Positions 7,814-13,933 of a stretch of 16,383 nt of DNA are shown piece by piece (positions within the stretch are counted from its first letter, which is position 1; every line of letters begins with the position of its first letter). The notes under the pieces are model-generated. The model made no database searches and was not told the DNA's origin. It saw only the letters and a list, made by a program, of their open reading frames with translations. Made by a program: the position numbers and the translations under genes. Source of the stretch: DASTPP01 sp035762175 (GTDB lineage Bacteria; Myxococcota_A; Polyangia; Polyangiales; Polyangiaceae); assembly GCA_035762175.1 (NCBI GenBank), contig DASTPP010000014.1:1-16383 (forward strand), given 5' to 3'.

Positions 7814-7842
7814 AAAGCCGCGCGACTATATCACGCGGCTTT
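7814..7842. promoter_or_regulatory. Perfect 9-bp palindrome with an extended -10 in its loop
   Basis: The arms AAAGCCGCG (7814-7822) and CGCGGCTTT (7834-7842) are perfectly complementary around an 11-nt A/T-rich loop. On the minus strand the loop reads TGATATAGT (7833-7825), an extended -10 (TGn plus TATAGT) with a poor -35 (TTGCTC) 18 nt upstream of the hexamer. It would serve the two beta-barrel genes and place transcription start inside the palindrome, about 90 nt before the ATG. The same palindrome also follows ftsY by about 60 nt and could act as its terminator. On the plus strand it ends in five T residues, although no plus-strand gene is present to use it. Confidence 0.5.
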
Positions 7843-7905
7843 TTGGCCGAGCAACAACCAAGCGGGGCCCCGCGCGGGCGTGCGCCGCGCCCCGCGCACC
7901 AGCCC

Positions 7906-9222
7906 CTACGCCGCGTCCTGCGTGCGCCCGGCGTCGCCGAAGAGCGCCTCGACGAACTCGGCCGGCACGAACTCGTGCAGGTCGTCGGCCCGCTCGCCGA
8001 GGCCTATATAGCGCACCGGCACGCCCATCTCTTCGCTAATTGACAGAACGATGCCCCCCTTGGCCGTGCCGTCGAGCTTGGTCAGCACGATGCCCGTCAG
8101 GGGCAACGTCTCGCCGAACTGCTTCGCTTGTGAAAGCGCGTTCTGCCCCGTCGTCGCGTCCAGGACGAGCCACGTCTCGTGCGGCGCCCCCTCGGCCGCC
8201 TTGCCGAGCGTGCGCGCCACCTTGCGCAGCTCTTCCATGAGGGGCGCCTTGGTCTGCAGCCGCCCCGCCGTATCGATGAGCACGAGGTCGGCCCCCTCGG
8301 CCTTCGCCCGCTGCGCCGCCTCGAAGGCGACGGACGCGGGGTCGGCGCCATCTTTGCCCCGCACCACCTCGCAGCCCACCCGCTTGCCCCAGGCCTCGAG
8401 CTGCTGCACCGCCGCCGCGCGGAACGTGTCGCCCGCGGCCAGCACCACGCGCCGCCCCTCGGCCTTGAACTTGGTCGCGAGCTTGCCGATGGTCGTCGTC
8501 TTGCCCGCCCCGTTCACCCCCACCAGCATCACCACCGTCGGCCGCGCGCGCAGATCGACCCCGCCCGCGCCGCGGTCGAGCATGCGCGTCGCCTCGCCCC
8601 GCAGCGCCTCCCACACCCGGCCCGGGTCGCCCGCGCCGTCGCGCCCGACCGCCTCGCGCAGCCGCTCCAAGATCTTCGTCGTGCCCTTGACCCCCACGTC
8701 GGCCCCGACCAGCACCTCTTCGAGCTCGTCGACCAGCGCCGGGTCGATCGTGCTCTTGCCCGACACGAGCGCCACCAGGCGCCCGAAGAAGCCCTCGCGC
8801 GAGCGCGACAGGCCCTTGCGCAGGTCGCGCACCGCGTCGCGCGAGGCGTCCGCCGTTTTTGCCGGGCGCGCCGAGGGCGGCGCGGGCGTCGCCGCCGCCG
8901 CCGGCAGTGGCTCGTCGGCCGCGGCGGGGGGGGGCACCACCAGGGGCGCCGCCGCCGCCGGCGCCTCGACCGCCGCGGGCGCCGCCTCGTCGGCCGCCGG
9001 CGCCTCGGGCTCTTTCGGCGCCGCGGCCGGCGGCGGCTCGCCCTTCATCTGCTCGCGCCGCTGCTCGAGCTTTTGCTGCAACGTCGGCTTGTCGGACGTC
9101 GCCGGCGGCAGCGCCTCGGGCCGCTTGCCCTCGCCGATCTCGGGCGGGCGGCCGCGTAGGGCAAACCAATACACGGCGACCGCCAGCGCGATCGCGACCA
9201 CGGTGATGAGCAGGTACGTCAT
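7906..9222 (-). CDS. ftsY: Signal recognition particle receptor FtsY
   Basis: FtsY is the membrane-associated GTPase that docks SRP-ribosome complexes at the Sec translocon. The product is 438 residues. An N-terminal TM helix (4-20) is followed by an Ala/Pro/Glu-rich A domain (about 30-125), the N-domain helices with the amphipathic membrane-targeting region (DLRKGLSRSREGFFGRL, 133-149), and the GTPase G domain. Its motifs are the P-loop GVNGAGKTTT (235-244), DTFRAAAVQQLE (265-276), DTAGR (317-321), DATTGQNAL (355-363), TKLDGTAKGG (381-390) and the closing GLGERADDLHEF (407-418). A true TM anchor on FtsY is typical of some lineages; others have only an amphipathic helix. ATG 9222 is chosen because it begins the TM helix. 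A good sigma-70-like promoter lies about 95 nt upstream. It precedes the beta-barrel operon on the same strand. Confidence 0.96.
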   Translation of the reverse strand: MTYLLITVVAIALAVAVYWFALRGRPPEIGEGKRPEALPPATSDKPTLQQKLEQRREQMKGEPPPAAAPKEPEAPAADEAAPAAVEAPAAAAPLVVPPPAAADEPLPAAAATPAPPSARPAKTADASRDAVRDLRKGLSRSREGFFGRLVALVSGKSTIDPALVDELEEVLVGADVGVKGTTKILERLREAVGRDGAGDPGRVWEALRGEATRMLDRGAGGVDLRARPTVVMLVGVNGAGKTTTIGKLATKFKAEGRRVVLAAGDTFRAAAVQQLEAWGKRVGCEVVRGKDGADPASVAFEAAQRAKAEGADLVLIDTAGRLQTKAPLMEELRKVARTLGKAAEGAPHETWLVLDATTGQNALSQAKQFGETLPLTGIVLTKLDGTAKGGIVLSISEEMGVPVRYIGLGERADDLHEFVPAEFVEALFGDAGRTQDAA

Positions 9223-9554
9223 CGGTTTTCGCCTTTGCCTTCCGCCCCGCCGCGACCGCAACGCGAGAAAACGGCCCGCGCCCCCCCTGCCACCGTGCTA
9301 CCTGCCGGGCGGGCCGACTATAAAAGGCATTTCGCCCGGGTCAACCGCAGACCAACCCGCCCGGGCCGCCGGGGCGCGCGCCGCGGGGGCCCTCGCCCGG
9401 CGCCGCCGGCGCCGCGTGGTGCCCCGGCAACGTAACGACCCCCGGGCGGGGCGCCAGGTTCCCCGGGGCCCGAACGACGCGCGCCGCCCGCCCGCGCCCC
9501 GCGAAGCGCCCGCGCCCGGCGGGGCGCCGCCCGCCGGCCGGGGGCCGCCGCGGC
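9223..9554. other. Spacer between the Ig-like membrane protein gene and ftsY
   Basis: These 332 bases hold the ftsY promoter (9317-9344) and a short hairpin GGCGCC-GCC-GGCGCC (9399-9413) that could end the upstream minus-strand transcript. The rest is GC-rich with no credible gene; the frames crossing it are Arg/Ala/Pro-rich extensions of antisense frames. Confidence 0.55.
9317..9344 (-). promoter_or_regulatory. Probable sigma-70-type promoter of ftsY
   Basis: On the minus strand TTGACC (9344-9339, 5 of 6 consensus bases) is followed after 16 nt by TATAGT (9322-9317, 5 of 6). Both fall in a short A/T-richer island within very GC-rich DNA. The predicted start near 9310 gives a leader of roughly 90 nt before ATG 9222. 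The -10 hexamer is identical to the one in the palindrome upstream of the beta-barrel genes. Confidence 0.6.
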
Positions 9555-11303
9555 TCAGTGCGGGCGCAGGGGCGGCCCGATCGAGGGCGGCTGCTCGGGC
9601 GCGAGCGCGGCGATCTGCGCCTCGGCCGCCGCGTCGACCGGCTCGGGGCCGAAGGCCGCGCCCTCGACCGCCCGGGCCCACGCCTCCGTCGGGGCCTGGC
9701 CGGCGGCCTGCGCGGCGAGCGCGACCTGCGCGGGCGTCGGGTCGGACTTCCAGGGGCCGCCGGCGCGGCGCGCCGACCGCACGAGCGCGTCGAGCAGCGC
9801 GCGCCGCCGCGCGACGAGCGCGACGATGACGTGGCCGGGCTTGGGCGCGGGCCGCTCGAGGCGGCGGTGCAGCGGCCCCTCCACGACGAGCGTCGCGTGC
9901 GACTCGAAGGGCGCGTCCAGCGCGAACATGCCCTGCGCGTCGGTGACCGCCTCGGCCACCACGCGCTCGCCCTGGAACGTCCGCCGCACCACCGCGACGC
10001 GCGCGCCGGCCACCGCCTCGGCGCCGTGCGCGTCGACGACCTGCCCGCGCCACCCCTCGCCGCCCGCCGAGGGCCCCTCGATGACCCCCTCGCGCCCGAC
10101 GGGCAGGGGCGCCGAAGCGGGCCGCGGCTCGGGGCGCGCGGGCGCCGGCGCGCGGCGCCAGCCCCGCGCCGTCCACAAGGCGAGCAGCGCGACGAGCGCG
10201 AGCAGCGGCGCGCGGCGCCAGAGCGAGGGCGGGCGCACGGGCACCTGCAGCGTCGCCGGCTCGCCCGCGCGCAGCGCCGGGTCGTCGGGCAGGTACTGGA
10301 AGGTGATGGGCAGCGTCGCGGCGGCCGGCACGTCGAAGGCGACCGGCACGCGCGCGCGCCCCTCGCGCACGCCCGCGGCGCCGACCGGCTCGCCCCCGAC
10401 GCGCGCCTCGACCGCGCCCGAGCGCGCGGGGCCGCGCGAGGTCTCGACCGCCGCGTCGAAGACGTGCCCGTCGTGCGGCACGACGGGCCCGGGCGGCTGC
10501 GCCACGACGAGCGAGACGCGCGCGTAGCGCAGGACCGGCGTGCGCAGCGGCTCGTGCGCGCCGGCGCCCGCCACCGGCCGCACCACCAGCTCGCCCGCGC
10601 CCGGCGGCCCGAGCTCGGACGACGCGAGGTCGAAGAGCGCGCGCCCCGCGCCGTCGCTGCGCGCGGTGCCGAGGCGCCGGCCGCCCTCGTCTTCGAGCAC
10701 GAGCGCCACGCCCGCCGCCGGCGCCGCCTCGGCCTCGGCGCCCGGCGCGCTCGCCACGACGTTGACGTGCAGCCGCGGCGCGTCGAGATCGAGGACGTCG
10801 GGGCGCGGGTCCCACGAAAGGATGGGCGCGCCGAGCAGGCCGTCGACGGCCACCTCGCGACGCGCGGCGTCGAGGCCCTCGCCCCCGCGGTGCTCGAGCC
10901 GCAAGACGGCGCCGCTCGGCAGGCGGTCGGGCTGCACGCGCACGCAAAAGCCGCCCGCCCGATCGGTCTCGACCGCGACGCCGTCGCCCGACGCGCGCGG
11001 CGCGCCCGCGGGCGCCACGTCGCACGCCGAGGGCGGGCCGAGGCGCAAGGGCTCGTCGCCGGCGCCGCGCGCCGAGATGATGACCGCGGCGCCCGCGAGC
11101 GGGACACCTACATCGTCGCGCAACGTGCCACGAATATCGACGCCCCGGCCGCTGTCATGCAAGCGAACGTCGACTACGCCGCGGCCCCGCACCGTCAAAG
11201 GGACTGCCCCTGCCTGCCCGGCGTTTGTGAAGAGCGCCAGCAAGGTTAGTGCCGCGATGGCCCGACCAAGCCCCCACCCTTGCCCACCTGCCAGCGCTAC
11301 CAT
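9555..11303 (-). CDS. Membrane protein with Ig-like / carboxypeptidase-regulatory-like domains
   Basis: This encodes a 582-residue protein of unknown function. An N-terminal hydrophobic segment (14-33) ends in AGQAGA, a plausible signal peptide cleavage region. A first regulatory-like beta-sandwich runs from about 57 to 125 (VDIRGTLRDDVGVPLAGAAV, then TDRAGGFCVRV). A second unit lies near 199-226 (LEDEGGRRLGTARSDGAGRALF). A Pro/Gly-rich region reaches a second TM helix at 362-379 (flanked by WRR and GWRR). After a Pro/Ala linker there is a further such domain at 418-495 (GQVVDAHGAEAVAGARV, then TDAQGMFALDAPF). No enzymatic domain is visible; these folds usually bind partners or stiffen surface proteins. 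The topology puts the last domain in the cytoplasm, which is odd. ATG 11303 begins the signal peptide, with AGGA about 12 nt upstream. The gene is divergent from the HEAT gene at 11362. Confidence 0.75.
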   Translation of the reverse strand: MVALAGGQGWGLGRAIAALTLLALFTNAGQAGAVPLTVRGRGVVDVRLHDSGRGVDIRGTLRDDVGVPLAGAAVIISARGAGDEPLRLGPPSACDVAPAGAPRASGDGVAVETDRAGGFCVRVQPDRLPSGAVLRLEHRGGEGLDAARREVAVDGLLGAPILSWDPRPDVLDLDAPRLHVNVVASAPGAEAEAAPAAGVALVLEDEGGRRLGTARSDGAGRALFDLASSELGPPGAGELVVRPVAGAGAHEPLRTPVLRYARVSLVVAQPPGPVVPHDGHVFDAAVETSRGPARSGAVEARVGGEPVGAAGVREGRARVPVAFDVPAAATLPITFQYLPDDPALRAGEPATLQVPVRPPSLWRRAPLLALVALLALWTARGWRRAPAPARPEPRPASAPLPVGREGVIEGPSAGGEGWRGQVVDAHGAEAVAGARVAVVRRTFQGERVVAEAVTDAQGMFALDAPFESHATLVVEGPLHRRLERPAPKPGHVIVALVARRRALLDALVRSARRAGGPWKSDPTPAQVALAAQAAGQAPTEAWARAVEGAAFGPEPVDAAAEAQIAALAPEQPPSIGPPLRPH

Positions 11304-11361
11304 CGTTTCGCGAATTCCTTGTATCTCGGGCCGAGCCCGTCCGTTTACACTATTGCGGCCC
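11304..11361. promoter_or_regulatory. 58-bp divergent promoter region
   Basis: All control sequence for two divergent genes must fit here or inside the genes. A perfect palindrome CTCGG-G-CCGAG (11325-11335) sits near the middle and could bind a regulator acting on both sides. TACACT (11346-11351, 4 of 6 to a -10) would start the plus-strand transcript only a few bases before ATG 11362, giving an almost leaderless mRNA; there is no Shine-Dalgarno before that ATG. On the minus side only a weak -10 (TACAAG) is visible. Confidence 0.4.
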
Positions 11362-12183
11362 ATGCGCAGCAAGGCTCGGCATTTTCTCGTCGCCTCTCTT
11401 TTCGCCGCGCAGGCGGCCCTCGGCGCGGGGGCGCAGGCGCAGGGGCGCACCGAATTTTTGGCCCAGCAGCTGCGCACGAGCGACGACTTTCGCGTGCGCA
11501 CGCAGGCCGCGCTGGCCCTCGGGGCGACCGACGATCCGGCCGCCGTCGACCCGCTCTGCCGCGGGCTCGACGACGGCAACGACGTCGTGCGCACGGCGGC
11601 GGCCGCGGCGCTCGCCAAGCTCGGGCGCCCGCAAGGGCTGCCCTGCCTCAAGGCGCGCCAGGCGCGCGAGGGCAACGCCACCGCGCGCGCCCAGATCGAG
11701 AAGTCGGTCCACGCGCTCGAGAAGGCGGGCGGCGGCGGCAACGGCGCCGTGCCCGCCAACGCCCGCGTCTACGTCGCCGTCGGCGGCGTGACGAACAAGA
11801 CGCGCCGCTCGCCCCACGAGCTCGAGTCGCTCGTCCGCTCGGCCATGAACGACAAGCTGCGCACCATGAGCGGCTACGTCGTCGCCCCGCCCGGCGAGTC
11901 GAGCGCGGCGGCCAAGAAGGTGCTCGCCGACAAGCCCACCCTCAAGGCCTTCCACCTGCAGACCACGGTCGAGCCCCCCCAGTACAGCAACAACGCCCTG
12001 ACCGTGGTCGTCCGGGTGACGATGAGCACCTACCCGGGCAAAGAGCTCAAGGGCGAGTTCGCCCCCCGGCTCACCCAGTCCGACACGCCCTCGAGCGATC
12101 GGGCCTCCGAAGACGCCCTCATTCGCATGGCGCTCGAGAAGGCCCTCGATAGCTTCGACAAGGTCGTCGCGTCGATGCGGTGA
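11362..12183 (+). CDS. Exported HEAT-repeat protein with a conserved C-terminal domain, function unknown
   Basis: This encodes a 273-residue protein. A signal peptide (1-26, cleavage AQA before Q27) is followed by HEAT-like helices (about 42-120): FRVRTQAALALGATDDPAAVDPL and VVRTAAAAALAKLGRPQGLPCL are two clear units of the PBS-lyase/EZ-HEAT style. Two Cys in this part (66 and 95) could form a disulfide. A Gly-rich linker (123-128) leads to a second domain (135-273): VYVAVGGVTNKT, then a helix with SLVRSAMNDKL, then strands (HLQTTVEPPQY, LTVVVRVTMSTYP). This layout is reminiscent of CsgG/LpoB-like periplasmic domains, by eye and not certain. It should be periplasmic. ATG 11362 starts the signal peptide. 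The gene is divergent from the Ig-like membrane protein and convergent with yraN. Confidence 0.8.
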   Translation: MRSKARHFLVASLFAAQAALGAGAQAQGRTEFLAQQLRTSDDFRVRTQAALALGATDDPAAVDPLCRGLDDGNDVVRTAAAAALAKLGRPQGLPCLKARQAREGNATARAQIEKSVHALEKAGGGGNGAVPANARVYVAVGGVTNKTRRSPHELESLVRSAMNDKLRTMSGYVVAPPGESSAAAKKVLADKPTLKAFHLQTTVEPPQYSNNALTVVVRVTMSTYPGKELKGEFAPRLTQSDTPSSDRASEDALIRMALEKALDSFDKVVASMR

Positions 12184-12364
12184 AACCGGGCGGGCCGCCG
12201 GCTCGTGCGGCTGCGGGCCGAGGCCGAGCGGCTCGCGCCGGAGCGGCGCTCGCCCCTGGCGGTGCTGGTCGCGGCGCTCGTGCGCTCCGCCGCCGGCGCG
12301 GGCGTCGTCATTCCGCACAAGGTGGCCGGCCGGGCAGAAGGCCGAGCGTCGGGCGCGCCCGCCG

Positions 12365-12766
12365 TCAGCCCCGCGCGCCCGAGTCGTCGCGCGCGGGGAA
12401 GGCGCCCTCGACGACCCGGAGGGAGACCGGCCGCGACCACAGGTCGACGGCGGCGACGTCGATGCGCACGCGCGCGCGCGGCAGCGGGCCGCGCAGGCGC
12501 GCCCAGAGCGCGGCGGCCGCGCGCCGCAGCCGCCGCCGCTTGACCGCGCCGAGCGAGGCGAAGGCGCCGACGAGCGCGCCCGGGCGGCGGGCGCGCACCT
12601 CGACGAGCGCGACGAGGTCGCCCTTCTTGACGACGAGGTCGGCCTCGAGGGGGCCGAAGCGGGCGTTGGTGGCGAGCAGCCGGAAGCCGCGCGCGGCGTA
12701 GTAGTCGGCGGCGACGCGCTCGGCGGCCCGCCCCGTGCGCGCGGGCGGCCGCCGGGCGGGGGTCAA
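12365..12766 (-). CDS. yraN: YraN/UPF0102 family endonuclease-like protein
   Basis: This encodes a 133-residue cytoplasmic protein of the UPF0102 family, which has a PD-(D/E)XK nuclease-like fold and no settled function. Matching features are TGRAAERVAADYYAARGFRLLATN (11-34), the metal-site region PLEADLVV (39-46, where most members have GEIDLI), LVALVEVRAR (51-60) supplying the E-x-(K/R) part, and RVRIDVAAV (99-107) near the end. Arg in place of Lys in EVR also occurs in E. coli YraN, so it need not mean inactivity. The only plausible start that preserves the family N-terminus is TTG 12766, which overlaps the stop codon of the upstream lipoprotein gene as TTGA; no Shine-Dalgarno is visible, so translation probably depends on coupling. 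The C-terminal tail is short and charged. The gene converges with the HEAT gene. Confidence 0.85.
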   Translation of the reverse strand: MTPARRPPARTGRAAERVAADYYAARGFRLLATNARFGPLEADLVVKKGDLVALVEVRARRPGALVGAFASLGAVKRRRLRRAAAALWARLRGPLPRARVRIDVAAVDLWSRPVSLRVVEGAFPARDDSGARG

Positions 12767-13413
12767 GGGTTGGCCGTGACGCCGCCGCACTCGGCGTCGC
12801 CGGCGCGGCAGGGGTCGGAGGCCTGCGAGACGTCTTGGCCCTGCGAGCACGAGCCGGGGATGTACTGCGTGTCGTTCTTGACGCAGTACGAGCCGCGCAG
12901 CTGCAGCTGCCCCGAGCCGACGAACTCGCCGACGTTGAAGTCTTTGAACTCTTGGCACGAGTAGCCGTCGGGGCAGTCGCAGTACTGGCCGCCGTCGTCT
13001 TTGGCGCCGTCGGGGCCGGCGCAGCGGCACGAGCAGTAGACCGCGCGGTCGGCGGTGCGGGTGCGGCACTGGGGCTGGACGGCCACCGTGACCGGGGTCT
13101 TCGACCCGGGGATGCGGCACGCCTCGCCCGCGTCGGTCTCGGGCTTGGCCCCCTCGGTCTGCGCCGTCGCCGCCGACTGGCCGAGCGGGCAGCTGACGCG
13201 GCCGCGGAAGTGGTTGACGAGGCAGACGCGCGTCTCGCACTGGAACGAGCGCGACTCGAGGTTGACCTCGGTGGCCGCGAAGCCCGAGAAGGTCTCGAGG
13301 TATTCGTCTTCGGGCGTGCAGGGGTCGCCGACGCCGCCGCTCTGGCAGCCGCCGGTCGCGGCGCTCGCGGTCGCGAGCAGCCCGGCGATCAACAGAAGTA
13401 CGCGTGCCTTCAT
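12763..13413 (-). CDS. Cys-rich exported lipoprotein, function unknown
   Basis: This encodes a 216-residue protein with a signal peptide and lipobox (ATGGC, lipidated Cys23). The mature part has 16 further cysteines, many in tight pairs or triplets: CETRVC (59-64), CSCRC (127-131), and CDC followed by DGYSC (145-153). These resemble small disulfide-knotted or EGF-like modules, so the protein should be folded oxidatively in the periplasm or on the surface. I do not recognise a named family; Cys-rich lipoproteins of this type are frequent in Myxococcota. Lys and Arg are spread evenly and no enzyme motif is seen. ATG 13413 begins the signal peptide. The stop codon overlaps the yraN start, so the two are probably one transcription unit, even though their products act in different compartments. 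A weak promoter lies about 105 nt upstream. Confidence 0.83.
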   Translation of the reverse strand: MKARVLLLIAGLLATASAATGGCQSGGVGDPCTPEDEYLETFSGFAATEVNLESRSFQCETRVCLVNHFRGRVSCPLGQSAATAQTEGAKPETDAGEACRIPGSKTPVTVAVQPQCRTRTADRAVYCSCRCAGPDGAKDDGGQYCDCPDGYSCQEFKDFNVGEFVGSGQLQLRGSYCVKNDTQYIPGSCSQGQDVSQASDPCRAGDAECGGVTANP

Positions 13414-13521
13414 GGGTTCGCTCGGTGGCTAGGGGGCCGGGCCCGGGTTCGGGGGGCCGGCGCCCGCGGCCCGGGGCGCGCCCCGGTGCCCGCGCGCACG
13501 CCGCCCGGCGCCGCCGAAAAA

Positions 13522-13551
13522 ACCGTAGTCGACGTCCGCGAAAACCGTCAA
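13522..13551 (-). promoter_or_regulatory. Possible promoter of the Cys-rich lipoprotein-yraN unit
   Basis: On the minus strand TTGACG (13551-13546, 5 of 6 to a -35) is followed after 18 nt by TACGGT (13527-13522, 3 of 6 to a -10). The start would be about 100 nt before ATG 13413. The surrounding DNA is locally richer in A/T than its flanks. Confidence 0.33.
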
Positions 13552-13734
13552 CGGCGAACTCGGCCGCGCGACGCTTTTCGGATTATTCGTGGCGACGACC
13601 GGCGGACCTCGCGCGCGAGACGCGCGCATGTAGGGAGGCGCCGTACGTCCGCCCGGCGCGGCGCCTGGGGCGTTCTGCCTCAGGCGCGGCCTTGCGCGCG
13701 CGTCAGAAGACGTGGCGCGGGCCGTGCTTCGTTC

Positions 13735-13764
13735 TTGACACCCCCCGCGCCGCCTTCCTACCAT
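13735..13764 (+). promoter_or_regulatory. Probable sigma-70-type promoter of the TPR operon
   Basis: TTGACA (13735-13740) is a perfect -35, followed after 18 nt by TACCAT (13759-13764, 4 of 6 to a -10). The start near 13771 leaves a leader of roughly 160 nt before ATG 13934, long enough for post-transcriptional control, though I see no recognisable riboswitch. Confidence 0.5.
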
Positions 13765-13923
13765 CGAAGGCCCGTTGCGCGATTGTTGGGATAACCCCCT
13801 GCGCCCGTCCCCGGCGTCGCCGCCCCGCTGCGAGATGCGCTTTCGGACGAAACGCAGCCGGGCTCCGGGCGCCGCCCGGGCACCCAACCCTACCTAGGGC
13901 ACGATGATCCGTCGCCGAAAGCG

Positions 13924-13927
13924 AGGA
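13924..13927 (+). promoter_or_regulatory. Ribosome binding site of the first TPR gene
   Basis: AGGA lies 6 nt before ATG 13934 and decides in favour of this start over the in-frame ATG at 13904, which would put MIRRRKRGTT ahead of the signal peptide. Confidence 0.65.
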
Positions 13928-13933
13928 ACGACG

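Larger units (their letters stand above)
13414..13933. other. Long divergent intergenic region before the TPR operon
   Basis: These 520 bases separate the divergent lipoprotein-yraN unit and the TPR operon and form the longest gene-free stretch here. They include a perfect 16-nt GC palindrome (13471-13486, CCGGGGCG joined to CGCCCCGG), a possible minus-strand promoter (13522-13551), a better plus-strand promoter (13735-13764) and then about 160 nt of presumed 5' leader. I see no tRNA, small protein with a ribosome binding site, or repeat array. Open frames crossing it are Arg/Pro/Ala-rich composition artefacts. Confidence 0.6.

Noticed and set aside
7840..7844. T run after the 7814-7842 palindrome as a plus-strand intrinsic terminator
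   Set aside because: No plus-strand gene reaches this position; the T run is only useful on a strand without a transcript, so I prefer a role on the minus strand.
11304..11759. N-terminal extension of the Ig-like membrane protein into the divergent HEAT gene
   Set aside because: The extension is antisense to a real signal-peptide-bearing gene; the ATG at 11303 gives a proper export signal.
12205..12543. Plus-strand frame after the HEAT gene that begins with a plausible-looking helix
   Set aside because: It has no ribosome binding site, runs antisense into yraN for about 180 nt and loses protein-like composition after about 35 codons. A decayed gene remnant cannot be excluded, but nothing supports it.
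13760..13933. Leader of the TPR operon considered as a riboswitch
   Set aside because: I could not identify any known riboswitch core or a convincing terminator/antiterminator pair.
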